Source: Stratiolaelaps scimitus (taxonomy: Eukaryota > Arthropoda > Arachnida > Mesostigmata > Laelapidae). Taken from it: 64,000 bases of DNA. The notes beneath the pieces are model-generated. The model did no database searches, was not told the DNA's origin, and saw nothing but the letters and a program-made list of their open reading frames with translations. The stretch covers positions 3,410,001-3,474,000 of the forward strand of contig JABWDB010000021.1 in NCBI GenBank assembly GCA_019614645.1. Direction: 5' to 3'. The position numbers were made by a program, and so were the translations under genes. Position 1 is the first letter of the stretch. Each line of letters opens with the position of its first letter. Positions 14,201-42,504 of the stretch are shown here, one piece after another.

Positions 14201-15170
14201 ATGCATTAGTACATGCGCACACTTCGTGGATCGCTTTGTGTTGCGCCTTAATGTTGTCGAAGGCAATCCCGTCGACGAGGAGCACTTGATCAATATTTTA
14301 CCCAACCCAGACGTAGCACTATGCTGCACGCGCGATATAGTCATGTCAGAGTGCCTCAACTTGGCTTAGTATTATACCTGACGCGAGATCGACATTGGAC
14401 GTTTCTGCGAACATTCCCTGTGACGATGTACCCGCTCGTGATTAATTTTCACCATGATTTTATGTGTTGAAGCCTCTTGTCCTTGTCATTCTACTGCTGC
14501 TCATAGAAGAAGCTAATGTACTGTGTTATCGTATACATTGCAGCGTTTTTGTTGGGCACGCAATCTTGACACATATACAGGCTATCTTGATATATATGTA
14601 TGCTTACTCGAGTAGGTTTTACTTATGCAAGCCTCTTCCATGCAACCAAGCGTATATTCGGCCGTAAGAAGGCCATCTCCAATTGGCCTCTCGCGGTGCC
14701 AATTTCTTCCTCTGGGATAGATGAGACAGCACAATATTATTAGTAATTGACGCCCGCCTTCATCTACTGTTCGAGGGTTATAAGCACAACAGAAGAGCTG
14801 TCACTATAGAAGAAGCATCGATTATTATTGTTATTCTTAGCTTTGTTTGTTTGTAAGATTATTTGTATTATAATCAATACTGTTATATTTCCCTTATGGT
14901 TATTGTCTATATATGTATGTATATATATATACAGTATTTGTAACGCTTGCTTATTAGTTCGAGCTATACAAGCGGTAATTCTAACATTATTAAGAGAGAG
15001 AATGCGTGCCTATTCTATTTATCTATTTATTCATAATGTATTAACAGAAAGTTAAATATTTTTTTTGCCTATGAGCGTGCTTATGTGTGCCCGTTAGCTT
15101 TAGGTTTTTTCGAGGAAGAAATTAACGCAGCATGAACATTTATTGATGAAGCGATTGAAATCCCTATTTC

Positions 15171-15172
<2 letters not shown>

Positions 15173-15219
<47 letters not shown>
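15173..15219. repeat. (AT)20 microsatellite
   Basis: Forty uninterrupted bases of AT repeat (15173-15212) followed by gtatata. It is the longest pure dinucleotide run in the window. Confidence 0.98.
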
Positions 15220-16617
15220 GGCGTTGGATGTGCTGATGAAGAGCAAGTCATCAATACGTATTTATATTTCCGTAAAATCTGGACAGCCTTTCCTCATGTC
15301 TCCCTCAGATTCGTGCAGTTCCCCGGCATTATCTTCCGTATATCAATCCAGTTATAGCATATAATATCTACCGTATGTACTCATGATCAATGTATATATA
15401 TATATTTCTTTTTTTCTATCACTACAGTATATATCCATGCAATTCGCATTTGTACAGTACGAGCGCAAGAATTTCCTATAATTATAATAATCCGATTGGA
15501 GGCGAAGCAAAGGCGTTAATAATAATAACAATATATTATTATTACGAGTATGTTAACATATTGAAGCATTTGAAGCGAGGTTTTTCATCCTATCACTTAT
15601 ATCTCTCAATCATAAAATAATTGCTTGTCCCCCCCCCTTCCTCGGCCATTTCGCTACGTGCTAATACATCGGCCGTGAGTTTTGTAACACGAATAATAAT
15701 AATAATAGCAATAGTTTGTCGTTGGGGTTGTCTTCCACCATAAACAGCTGCTCTTCAGCTACTTGTCCTTATTATGACCTCTAAGATCGTCTTTATATTT
15801 CCCAATCCGGGTCGCGTCCCTGAGGACTTGCGATACGGGTCGAGAATCAAAAGATCGATTTATTTCTACCTATGGCATATAATAAGAATAGTCGATAAAT
15901 ATAAGAGCTTAGAACAATTGTGTAGTATATATATATATATATATAAGTTGGTTTACAACATGTTTTGTGTATTATTCTTGTCTGTATTATCGTTATGTAT
16001 TTTAGTATTATCTGGTTTCATTCATGTTTATATATATATATATATATCGTGTGTGTCTTTGTCTGTTTCCCGTACTTGTGTAAAAAGTATCGTTTACCGT
16101 ACTACAGTCCTACGCTTTCATTTTGCTTGCGTTTTTTACATATAAAAGCATAAAAAATGACGGAATTGAATTAGTTATTGTGGCTGCTTTAACGACAGTA
16201 CGTTCATTATGAACGTCGTCATAGTATTCATACAGTAAATCGTTTCGATTAATGGACACCCTCCCGAAAACCTCTCTAGAAGTAACGAAGAATAGCGCTG
16301 CTTATACGAATTGATTTTTATCATTTCGCATTATTAGAGATCTCTGTAATCGCGGTAATCGTTCGTCATCATTTGGCGACGTCTTCCTGTCTGATCAGAC
16401 TTGCCGTCCTTTTCGTTCGTCCGCCGTTTTGAACAAACTAGACAGATCCGCCGCTACGGTGATTTCCTAACGGGGAACTGAACAATGGAGAGATTGACAT
16501 CGTGAAACAACGGTGAACCAGTTATACCTAGAGGAAGGGTAGCAATATATGTGGACGTGTGTGCTAAATACTTAAGGACAGAGGAGATCTGAACGAAGAA
16601 GAGGTAAACATTCAGAC

Positions 16618-16680
16618 TCAAGCGAGATGGTAGCGCCGAGTAACCGCTAGGTCTCCGGTTCGAATCCCGCAAGATGCACA
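16618..16680 (+). repeat. tRNA-like / tRNA-derived SINE fragment
   Basis: The sequence contains a perfect RNA polymerase III B-box (GGTTCGAATCC at 16657-16667). Before it is a D-arm-like GCGAGATGGTAGCGC with a GCG/CGC stem. The T-stem and anticodon arm do not pair well, so it is not a functional tRNA. A tRNA pseudogene or SINE head is the likely explanation. Confidence 0.35.
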
Positions 16681-19600
16681 TCGTTTGAATAATAATAATA
16701 ATGATACTAAAGTCGCTCAGAATACGAAAGTAGTTCCAAATTGTGGCCCAAGTAACAACATGGTAAAAAAAGCCTTGAGGGTGAAATCGTTTTCATTTAT
16801 GTCCGACAGGTAAGGAAAAACCAGGATGGCCTGAACGATCCTGACACGGAAGTGCGGAACAATTTTCAAATAAATTAGTTGTCTTGTTGTTCCTGCAAGA
16901 ACTTTGAAGATGGGAACTGCTAATTTGCAACATAGATCTTGACTAGCTGGAGGTTCTTGGAAAGAACGAGGTATACATAACCCTTTATGATAGAAAAGTT
17001 TGCTCTCAACAGCGAAAAGGGCAAGAGTTTATTTTTTGTCGATTCCCCTTTGGGTGAATACCCAACGCTGTGGAAATTGTCACGGTTCTTACATTGGTAT
17101 TATGTGAGGTTATGCATCCTCACGCGGTGCTTCCGTAGCGTTCATCTTTTTTACGAAGGTGTTCACTGACGGCGTCTATGCGTGGATTATGTAACTGGCA
17201 ACTTTCGGCAATAATAGCGATTTTCAAGAGCCCCAAATGCATCAGAGAGGAGAGTGTACGAAAATATACACATACTATGCGATAATTTGCGCACTCTTGG
17301 GAGAACACTCTAAATAGAACAACGGTGCAGTCGGGTAGTGAGCTTAAAAGCGATTAACAGCTGAATTCGTAGCAGTGGCAAAAAGTAGGAAAAACGATCT
17401 ACAATCCTGTACATTTTCTATGCGTCCTGTAGACATTTTCTAGGGGAAGATAGTATGCAACGATACCAGGAATTAGACCGTTACAGACACAGACCCGCCA
17501 GACGCAATCGCCAGCAGAGCTCGGCCGAGTTAAACTAAGATCGACTTTGGACTTCATAGGCTGGGCCGGAGTTTTCGAAGGGGGCATTTCGGGGCCACTG
17601 CCAGTTGTGCTGAGAAGTAAAGATCTAAGACACATGGAAGTACCGGCTGGCAGAATGCAAGGGCACGCCGTTGGGCGAGAGCTAGTGCTGGAAGTGGTGC
17701 AAGGCTGAGAGAAACGGCAAACCATGCTCAGTCCAGCTGGCGGCTTTGATGAAGCTGGCCCAGTTAACGCCCGCTACGAGACTCCCGACGTTCGAAGGAC
17801 GCCTATTTTCGTGGCTGGTTTCTGCCTGATACGAGTAACTACCTGAATAATTAGGATAGGTAGGCGCTCTTTTCCCTGATTTCTCTCTCTCTCATTCGTT
17901 ATCTTTCTTCCCTGATCTGTATCTCTCATGGTGTCTAGGGCTCGGTGGTCCCTGTCTTCGTTTAATTATTCTTCTAAAAACGAGTCACCTCCAGAAGGTA
18001 TGCAGATTCCGTACGTCCGCATCGACGACCGCGATGGTCAACGATGTGGCTGGTGGGACGATGGGCATAGAAGAAGTTGCCGCCACTGAAATCACCGGTG
18101 TCGTCTTCTATTTCTGCCGATAAGTGTACGAGTGCATATGTGCGAATTTCGGCTTTTCTCCAACATCCCGCCCCGCGCTCCTACGCATCATATATATATT
18201 GCTATACTCCTCTTCGTCGTCGTTGATGTCGTCAATGCCCCCAATCCTATTGGGTCTTCTTGTTCGACGACGGTGACGGCGACTCTTTGAGGAAATATAG
18301 ACGGGCCCCACCTGACGCATCCGACAACGGCTCTCTTTTTCCGAGCGTTGTAAGAGGATAGAGACGAAACCACCTTTCGCGAAATCGTTCCCGAAATCTC
18401 CTTCCTCAGCTCATAGATGATATATATATATATATATTGAAAGCTTTAACCGAAAGTTCTATTCTTTTTGACGAATAGGCGAACTAAAAATAGGCAACTT
18501 GGCTATAGAGCAGCCAGCGAATAATCGCCTGTCTTGAGCCGGTGGGCCCTCGATTCTGCGACGGGTCTGCTGCTGCTGCTGTTGATTGCATCGGCTATTT
18601 CAATGAATTTGGAACAATTCGCCCAACTCGTTGGAAGGGCATATTTACTAACTGAAATGAAGAAAGAAATATTCCTTAGAGCCACTTCGCCTGTTCTTGT
18701 TTTGTGGTCGTCTATCGGGTGTTGGCAATACACTGAATCAATAGTTTTCACTACGTCTATGAATATTTCATGGGAGGTGGTTGGCTTGATTGCTTAGTTT
18801 GACATTGTCGGGATCTATCAATGTTCCGCAGTACAGCGTCGTATATCAGTTCGTGGTTATTTAGGGTAGATACGCTTAGGTGTGTATGGGAGGTGCGTCA
18901 TCTGATGCGTTAGTAAGTGCAGTTGATATTGTGGCGTGATATGTGAGACTTAATACCCGTCGGGCACAACAGGAACCTGCCGTCCGGGCAACGATATCAA
19001 GGCCTACATTTTTACTCGACTCTCTCTCATAGTAATAGTTATCCCCTTTGATCTTCTACTGTTCGATTATAACTCTCGTCAGTATCCACTAATTATTAGT
19101 CTTCCATGGCCGGCTGAACCGCTGATCAATCTACGCAAGTACTCATTATATTAGTTATTATTATTATTACTAGCTTCAGTATAATAGGTAGTATTCGTTT
19201 TATTGATGTTATCAAGGAAACAGAATCTCATCAACGCCCGCATCTTTTCTACACTCTCCCTAGAACAGACGCTCACTTCGAGACACCATCATGCTATATA
19301 TATATATATATGTATATACTGCTCCAGCCAACAAAAAATAATTGTAATCATCATCACCGCTATTGTCACTGTTATTATTATTATTATCATTATTTCTGTT
19401 ATTATCCATATCAGTGGTTATGATCATCGTCGCCTTTATCATTACCATCGCCATTATCATCGCGATATTGTTTGCCTGGATTATATACGCGGTGAGCCCC
19501 CGTGCCATCAATAAATCGACAGCTCAGTAAGATGTCATTCTCCCTTTAATGTCTACGACGAGATACACTTCTTTCCAGTCTATTGTTATATTCCTCCATT

Positions 19601-20080
19601 ACCTCCGACTTTCTGTCTTAACATTGTGCATTGAGGCCAACGTTGCGTTTTGCACAGGCAGGGCAGCTCGACCGTACGAATGTAAGAATCGATGAATGCA
19701 TATACGAATATAATAGAATAATAATACTTCGGGTGGCGAACGATGCGAGCAGCTGTTCCTGCTGAACTTCCGCCATTGCGGGCGATCAGCCCTCGGCGGG
19801 AAGAGGCTCAACACCACTCGATCGAGCCACGATGTGATGTTGCGTTTTGAGGTTGATTTGGACCACTTGGATCTATGTTTGGTCCGAACACACTTCAATT
19901 GACTAACTATTATTATTGTAACGTGTATCCTGTGCAAGGCAGCGATATTCCGACGCTCGATGATCCGGACAGAGAGACAGACACCTATGCATGTGGCTGA
20001 CCTCGCCTTGTCATATCGTGCGTACCACTTATTATCCCTGCGTGACGCTCTGCACCGTACGTCAACTTAATTCCGTGCCA
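16681..20080. other. No gene seen; possible 3' flank of CaMKI
   Basis: Non-coding sequence with AT and ATT runs (18420, 19291, 19375). If CaMKI uses distal poly(A) sites, part of this is its 3' untranslated region. Confidence 0.5.
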
Positions 20081-20086
20081 TTTATT
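20081..20086 (-). terminator. Candidate poly(A) signal of CaMKI
   Basis: TTTATT on the plus strand reads AATAAA on the minus strand, about 150 bp after the CaMKI stop codon. It is the nearest canonical signal. Further copies lie downstream (for example near 19198), so longer 3' ends are possible. Confidence 0.4.
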
Positions 20087-20232
20087 CACTCAGTTTTCGG
20101 CCCGCCATTTTTCGGGCGTCATTTTGGCGGAGGAGGTAATCGGGGGTGAAGAGCCGGCCATCTATGCTTTGCTTTTTCGCTGAGGGATGACGCTGTCGCA
20201 CCTATTTACTACTACTCCGCAGCAGCGCACAT

Positions 20233-36086
<15,854 letters not shown>

Positions 36087-36108
36087 TTATTTTAAAATTT
36101 ATTGTTGT

Positions 36109-36133
36109 ATTATTATTATTATTATTATTATTA
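36109..36133. repeat. (ATT)8 microsatellite near CaMKI exon
   Basis: Lies 40 bp upstream, in gene direction, of the acceptor at 36070. On the minus strand it is an AAT run before the polypyrimidine tract. Confidence 0.95.
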
Positions 36134-39100
36134 CCCCTAATTTTACCATATAGCTCGTAAGGAGTTTCCCTTTGATTCTGAAGAGCGTGGGCCTAAGCAT
36201 ACTTGAGTATGCTTCGGTATCCGACCTGCTAATAGTGACAAATAAGTCTGAGTAAGAGCAATAAAATCACAGTAATAAATAAGACCGAAGTCGCGACGAA
36301 AAATATGAACAGTTGGCAGACTGGTGCACTGCTATTCTAAAGCATACGTGTATGTATTTACATGCAGGCGAGCATATTGCAGATATAATCAAATCTGACG
36401 TATGATCCCATGCTGACTATTTGGTCTGTGGTCCGGATCTCGCCCTGAATGTGTCATGCCGCGTCAGATATGGTAGGGTCAATCAGCCACCCGCAACGAA
36501 TGGTTTTGCCGAACCTTACTTCGTCGTCACTGTCCTTCACCACGCTTCGCGTACCATAAACTATCCGACAGAGTCTAGCCTTCACGAGCAGCAAATGTTA
36601 ATATGAAGCCTAGTTATTTCAAGAAGATAGATACATCTGTATGTAGGGTACGTTCCCCTGAAGGCGTAATAACGCGTAACAGACTTTGAGTATTTTCTCT
36701 CACCATTCTGCTTGAAATCACTTCGTTCTCGTAGTCAACGAGGGCCAATCGTCGGGTCTATTTATTTGTCTTTCGCCTTCTAAATTGGTTGGCACGGTTC
36801 ACTGAGTAAAATGGTTGCGTGTAGCAAAAGAGTCTGCCAAAAGCCCTGGTTGTTGCTGCTGCTGCGGCGGCGGTGCTGATGGTGGCGGCTCGTACAACAG
36901 GGGGAACTATAGTGCCCTGAACTGGACTATCACCAATAAACGATCTCAGCCTATGTAAGCTATTAAACTATTCTGCCTTCCATAGCTCATCTTCGCCTCA
37001 CTGAAGGCTATCCGCGCATCTAGCTTTATAGTGCTAGATGAACAGATAGATAGATTGACTGAGATATGTCTATGACAGTGTGTACTCGGTCAAGTAATTT
37101 CTCTGCGAATGCCACAAGAGCTCAGCCTGCTCGGCGATGGGCGATCTGGCAGACAACGAGCTTGTTATAAACTGCAGGCGACCCCGGTTTCCACAATCTG
37201 CATGAGGAGGTCATTCGATTAACCATTCCAACGAATTTCTCTGTCTCTCCCCACTACGTCGAATACATTTCTATATGATTTCGCCTTTCAAGCAATGGGA
37301 TCTGCGATTTTACTCTTCAAACTCTAGTCTCAACTCTGCATTGTCCAGACAGTCAGTTGCTTGAGGGGTTTAATTTCTACCGCATGACTAGTGAATATGG
37401 CCACCGGAACGGACGAGTGCATCAGTGCATGGTGGCCATCATTGACGGTTCTGAGGACTATGACTATTGATTCGATATCGGTCATTCTGGATGTGCTGAA
37501 ATTCCTTCTAATATGTTTACATTCATGTATGAAGATCGTAAGACCTGACTATGCAAACCATTAATACTCGCTTCATTTTGACCTTTCCTCTCAAAGAGTG
37601 TTGCTTGTCCTTTAGTAATAAATGAACAATAATCTTTCATCTATATTTCTCAAATAGCCATAGGCACACTTAGGGTCTGTGCGCCTTAGCAGACTAAAGG
37701 TAGCCAACAGAGACGGTAGTGTCAACTTGTATCGTAGCCGGAGGTCAAGACTGTTGGTGGCAATCTGAAGATCTTCGGTTGTTGAGGGCAAGGCAGTTGC
37801 AAGTAATGTCTGATAAAGATACCACCTTGGAGAAATCGGAAAGCGTAAACAATGAACAACAACATGAAGCTTGTGCCTTGACCAGCAACCAAACGTGTTT
37901 AGTATTAATACATCTCCTGCTGTGGTAGATTCAGCTAGATTTGATTCTGGCTGGTGAAGAGTGGATTCAAGGCATTGTAAGTTTTCATTACTTTGCCATA
38001 GTAAGTTAGTTTTTGCATAAATAAATAGAGGAGAATATTTCCCTTCCGCCTGTACACGTAACCCTTTAACAACTGGGGACTGTAGATATATCTCAAGGTA
38101 ATTGCATTTACTATCGATCATGTTTAAACGACAGGAACGTCGTACCTCATACGATGCTGTTTTGTTTACTACGATTTTTCCAATATTAAATGCTTACACA
38201 TAAAACATTTAAGATCCCGACCACAGAACAAAGTCAATGTTCCGAATACATGCGTGGCTTCAAGGCCCTACAGAGTCGAAGGTCTGGCATGAACCAGCAC
38301 CTTCTCTATCGGACGCGCAGACTTTCAGCCGTTGCAGAAAAATACGGTTCAGTTAAATCGCTTGGAGTAGCGACCATCTGATATATAAGCCATGGCATTA
38401 CGTCGTAGTCTCTCAGCCTAGTCATAGTCAGTCAGATCATTTATACACCCTTGTCTTTGTACTTTATCGCAACGCTCAGATGAGTTCACTCCCGTTTTTG
38501 TTCTCTGTTCTGTATCTAACTCAGCTACACAGGTTCTGACGGACAGTTTTTACAACCTGGTATAACGGCTAATATACTATACTATTATATTCGCGGGACT
38601 ACCAGCAAAAAAGGGTTACTACTTGCACCGGACTGTTCCCAACGTTGTAGTAGAATGGTGCTCATTACCGCCTGTCAAAATGGCTTCATGGCCATTTGTT
38701 CAATGTCGTTTGTTGGCCCTCTCTCTCTCATCCAGTCATTCACTCAGTACCCAGTTGAGCTAAGACGTGTCGTTCTTATACAGGACACTTCTCGGTGAAC
38801 ATTCGTCAGAGGAGGTCGCTGGTGTTACGAGACATTGCATAGTGGTCGTGATGAGCTTCTTCACTCTCTATCGACCTGAACAACCCTCCGAAATTTAGCC
38901 TTCATATAATATATCGTCGGGGTTTTTGACAGCAGCGAACTAGGTATGTTGATGTTGTCGACGCCAGTCGGTGAGAAACCGCGAGATAGTCAGTTATACA
39001 TCAATATATATATATATATATGGCACAAGGCATCGCTGTTGGGCTTCTGTGAGGCTTTGATCATGATGACAACGTTGCTCACTCAGTGCCCTTGTGTAAA

Positions 39101-42100
39101 AAGAGAGGAAAAAGCAGATAGGAGAAAGTGAGGCTCAGACAAGCAAGCTCAGACAATGAAGAGGGATTGTGGCACAGTGTTGACATCTGACGACACGAAC
39201 GTCGACGTTCTTCTAGTGAAGCGTAATGCTTCGCAACTCCCCGCCCACACGACGCCTGTTATCCAAGCTAAGACAGGGAGCCGAGACCTTCCATCCGTCG
39301 TTTTATCCTCCTGGATCGTTCATAAGTCTTCCTCGACGAGTTCCACAACCCAGCGGGTGGCGGAAAAAAGCTTCGAAAAACCAAGTGCGACGCAGACGGT
39401 AGCGAGGGACAGAGCAGAGAGAAACAGAGAGAAAGAGAGTGGCGTGATGAAGGATCCATGATTTTATTAATATAAGATTGTGTCAGAAGCCGCGATCTAT
39501 ATTAGTAGACCAGCCGAGTTTACCGATTTCTGTCAAGCTCTGATATCTGCAATCGGCGAATGATTCCTAGAGCTCATTTTTGGGCGGGTGGGCGTGCCAA
39601 GCGGCTTTGATCCCAAATCAACACACAACACAGCCACCTCGTCAGGCGTTCTATAACGACGATCGGACTGCGGACATGTAGACACATAACAGAGGTATAG
39701 GTTAGGACAGTAAAACAGAATCATCAAATTGGCTGCACGATCTTTCAGGCTGGAACCTGTACTTCGCAAATTTCGAACAAAGCATCGATGGCAACAAACT
39801 CGCTCAGCTACAACTACTATTACCACTGATGATGATGGGCGCGGCTATTCGTGTTGAGAGCCTTCTGCAGTTCGTCAGGGCGTCCCTACCTATGCACTTA
39901 GCCAGTCGAATCTCAGAAAAATGGGGGTTGTTCCGTCCTTGTTCACTGCATCTTTCTGCGGAGTTTCGGGACTAGTAGGTGCCGTTCATGCGTATTCTGG
40001 CATGATAACGCAAGCATTGTATCTATCCACATGCATACAGGCGCTCTACGAAACAACTGCCGTTTGAAAGGTAATTGTTCAATAGCCCATTATTATTTTC
40101 TCTTAGTTTTAACGAGAACAACCAGTACCAGGTGAGTGAGCACAAAGTCTGTATTTGAATCTAAAAATAAGAATAAATATTTCTAAGAACAGTGTTTATC
40201 TGTGAACTCATAGACGGAACAAGAATTATAAACACCTAGAATTAGAGGATCCACAATTAAGCAGTTGCTGTTCCTTCCGCTCGCTCGGCCTTTCATATCT
40301 AGGGCGATACGTTGGCGAGGACGGTCAATCGCATACGTAGGTCGAGGGCACGGACCTTTGCTTAGTCTTGTAGAGACCGCAGGATAGGGGACAAAAATCC
40401 AAAAATGATTCGAGAACGACGTTCGCCGAGAGAACAGAAAGAGGAAATAAAAAAATATTTTGAGTATTAGAACGGATGAACCGAATGGCAGGTTTAGTTC
40501 AGCTTCGCTGGCCAAGATAGATCCGATGGGCTGAACGGGAAGCGGCTGAGGATTCGGGGGTTGATCCCCTTCACAGGGTTTTAGTAAAGACGAGGCAACG
40601 GAGGCCGTCCAAGGCCGACACAATTTTCCTTTGGAATTACGGCCCGATTAACCCATTGTGGCTCGGGACCGATCAGCGACGAATTGGGTGTCATCGTCGT
40701 CAGCTTTCGTGTCTGCTCCATTCATCGCAGATGTTCCACCCATAACCACCACTAGGGCTGCCTACAATCGGCCTCGACACGGGACCGAAGTCGACTTCAT
40801 CGTTTTCACCGTGGCGTCACTTCTTACATCAATTTCCCAGCGGCATTCTGCTTCGTTTAGCTTTATGGCTAAACGAAGAACGTGATTACAGCCCCATGCA
40901 GTGTACCTTTATACAAAACTGTCAGCCCACATCTAAGCGCGTTTTGTCCGAAATAATTAGACTGGCTATTGTGGATAGCAGTGCTTTAATTGAAGGATGC
41001 CACCTAGCCAGAGACCCGAGAATTGCTTACGGAGAAAGCGTAGATATGCCACATATGTAAACTTTTACAAATTGGTCACAGAACGCCTTTGCAAACATAG
41101 AAGCAAAATGCTTCCATTATTTTATCGCCCTATATTTTTTATTATTGTTTATTTTGTTGCGATTTTTTATTACACTGTAAAGACAAATGCGAAAGATCTA
41201 TCCCATTCCGACTTGAGCGGTACTCAGCCTTAGTGGCCCCTTGTTATTCACGCTGTTATTATAAATTTCCCACGCAACTGTCTAAGGTAAAACAACAACC
41301 CGAGGTAGCGAAATTCTTTGTTTCTCCAGCATATTGCATCTAAAGCCTTCACTGTCGTTGGTGCCTATCAATCTAGCAATCTTTTCTCTTTAGCTCGTCA
41401 GATATAATCCGCTTTCAATAGATGCTTTTCGGGCGTACACAGGGTAGTCGTGTGAGGAACCCTTAGTCTTCTTTGCCGTTAGCCAACTCCCCCCACCCCC
41501 ACGCTAACCTCAAAACCCCAGTCTGTTCATTTCCGAAGGAATAACGTAATAGCAACGATGATGAGGATGATGCGGCGACAGGCCTGCTGGGACATTCGAC
41601 GCATTCAACACACTAGTCAGAGAAGTGCCAGGAACACTGCAAGATAGGCCAACGTGACCGTAATCGACCATCACGCAATCGTCCGATCAGGCCTGATCTG
41701 CCAGCCATACCATCCGCGGTGTCTGGCCCGGACCAAGGAGTGGAGCGAGGCGACTGCACCACGCCACGATAAACCCTCTCAGAGAGCAAACCTATACCGC
41801 GAGTCTCCCTCGGATCACTGCACCTTCGGGGCGAGCCATACACGCAGGCAGGTATTCCTGGGCAGCCGAAAGCCGGACCGGTCAGCCTGTTGTCTTTGAG
41901 GACAGGGTAAATGGGGGTGGGGGATATCCTTTGGTGGTATATGGTCGCGGGAGAGAAGCCAGCAAGCAGGTACAGCGAAATAGATCAGGAAGCCATCAGT
42001 TTACACGGGCTCTTGGACACAGGCAACCGAACAGGCAGCGAACAATGCAGTGCGCGAGCCAGGGGGAACTGCTACTGCGCTCATGGACAAATGACCGCAG

Positions 42101-42446
42101 TGGATACAGACACGCACACAGCCAGACAGACGCATAGTGCGGCGCGGCATACCTACGTACCGGCACAAAGTGCATGTGGAGAGTGCATACATAGCAAGAA
42201 TAAGGCCCCACACAAATTTGCCCAAGGGACTCCGGGATACAAGTTAAGCAGCCATTGTACCGCCATATGGCGCCGCGACAAGTGGCCTATTATCAAGGCT
42301 CGATGTGGGAATATGATTGCGGTGAAAGTTGTTGGCATTTTGTAACACGGTGTGAACGCAGTTGGATTTTTGACGAAAGGTTGAATTCATTGGCGGAAGC
42401 AGGTCTTGGAGGAATACTTTTCCTTGTCTATCTTCAACAGGTTGAC

Positions 42447-42504
42447 TAATTTAACAGTGTATAATTGATTGAAAACTATCAATCAATTATACGCCGTTAA
42501 ATTA
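42447..42504. repeat. 26-bp near-perfect inverted repeat with 6-nt loop
   Basis: The left arm 42447-42472 (TAATTTAACAGTGTATAATT then GATTGA) pairs with the right arm 42479-42504. As RNA there are 24 Watson-Crick pairs, one G-U and one A-C mismatch, with the loop aaacta. It may be a palindromic MITE remnant, the tip of a snap-back element, or a small hairpin RNA. Confidence 0.8.

Larger units (their letters stand above)
9080..16600. other. AT-rich intergenic DNA, no gene seen
   Basis: Many AT, TC and ATT simple repeats. AATAAA-like motifs (for example AAATAAATAAA near 9953) could be poly(A) signals of a plus-strand gene, but none is proven. A GC-richer block at about 10060-10340 stands out without coding sense. 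Confidence 0.5.
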
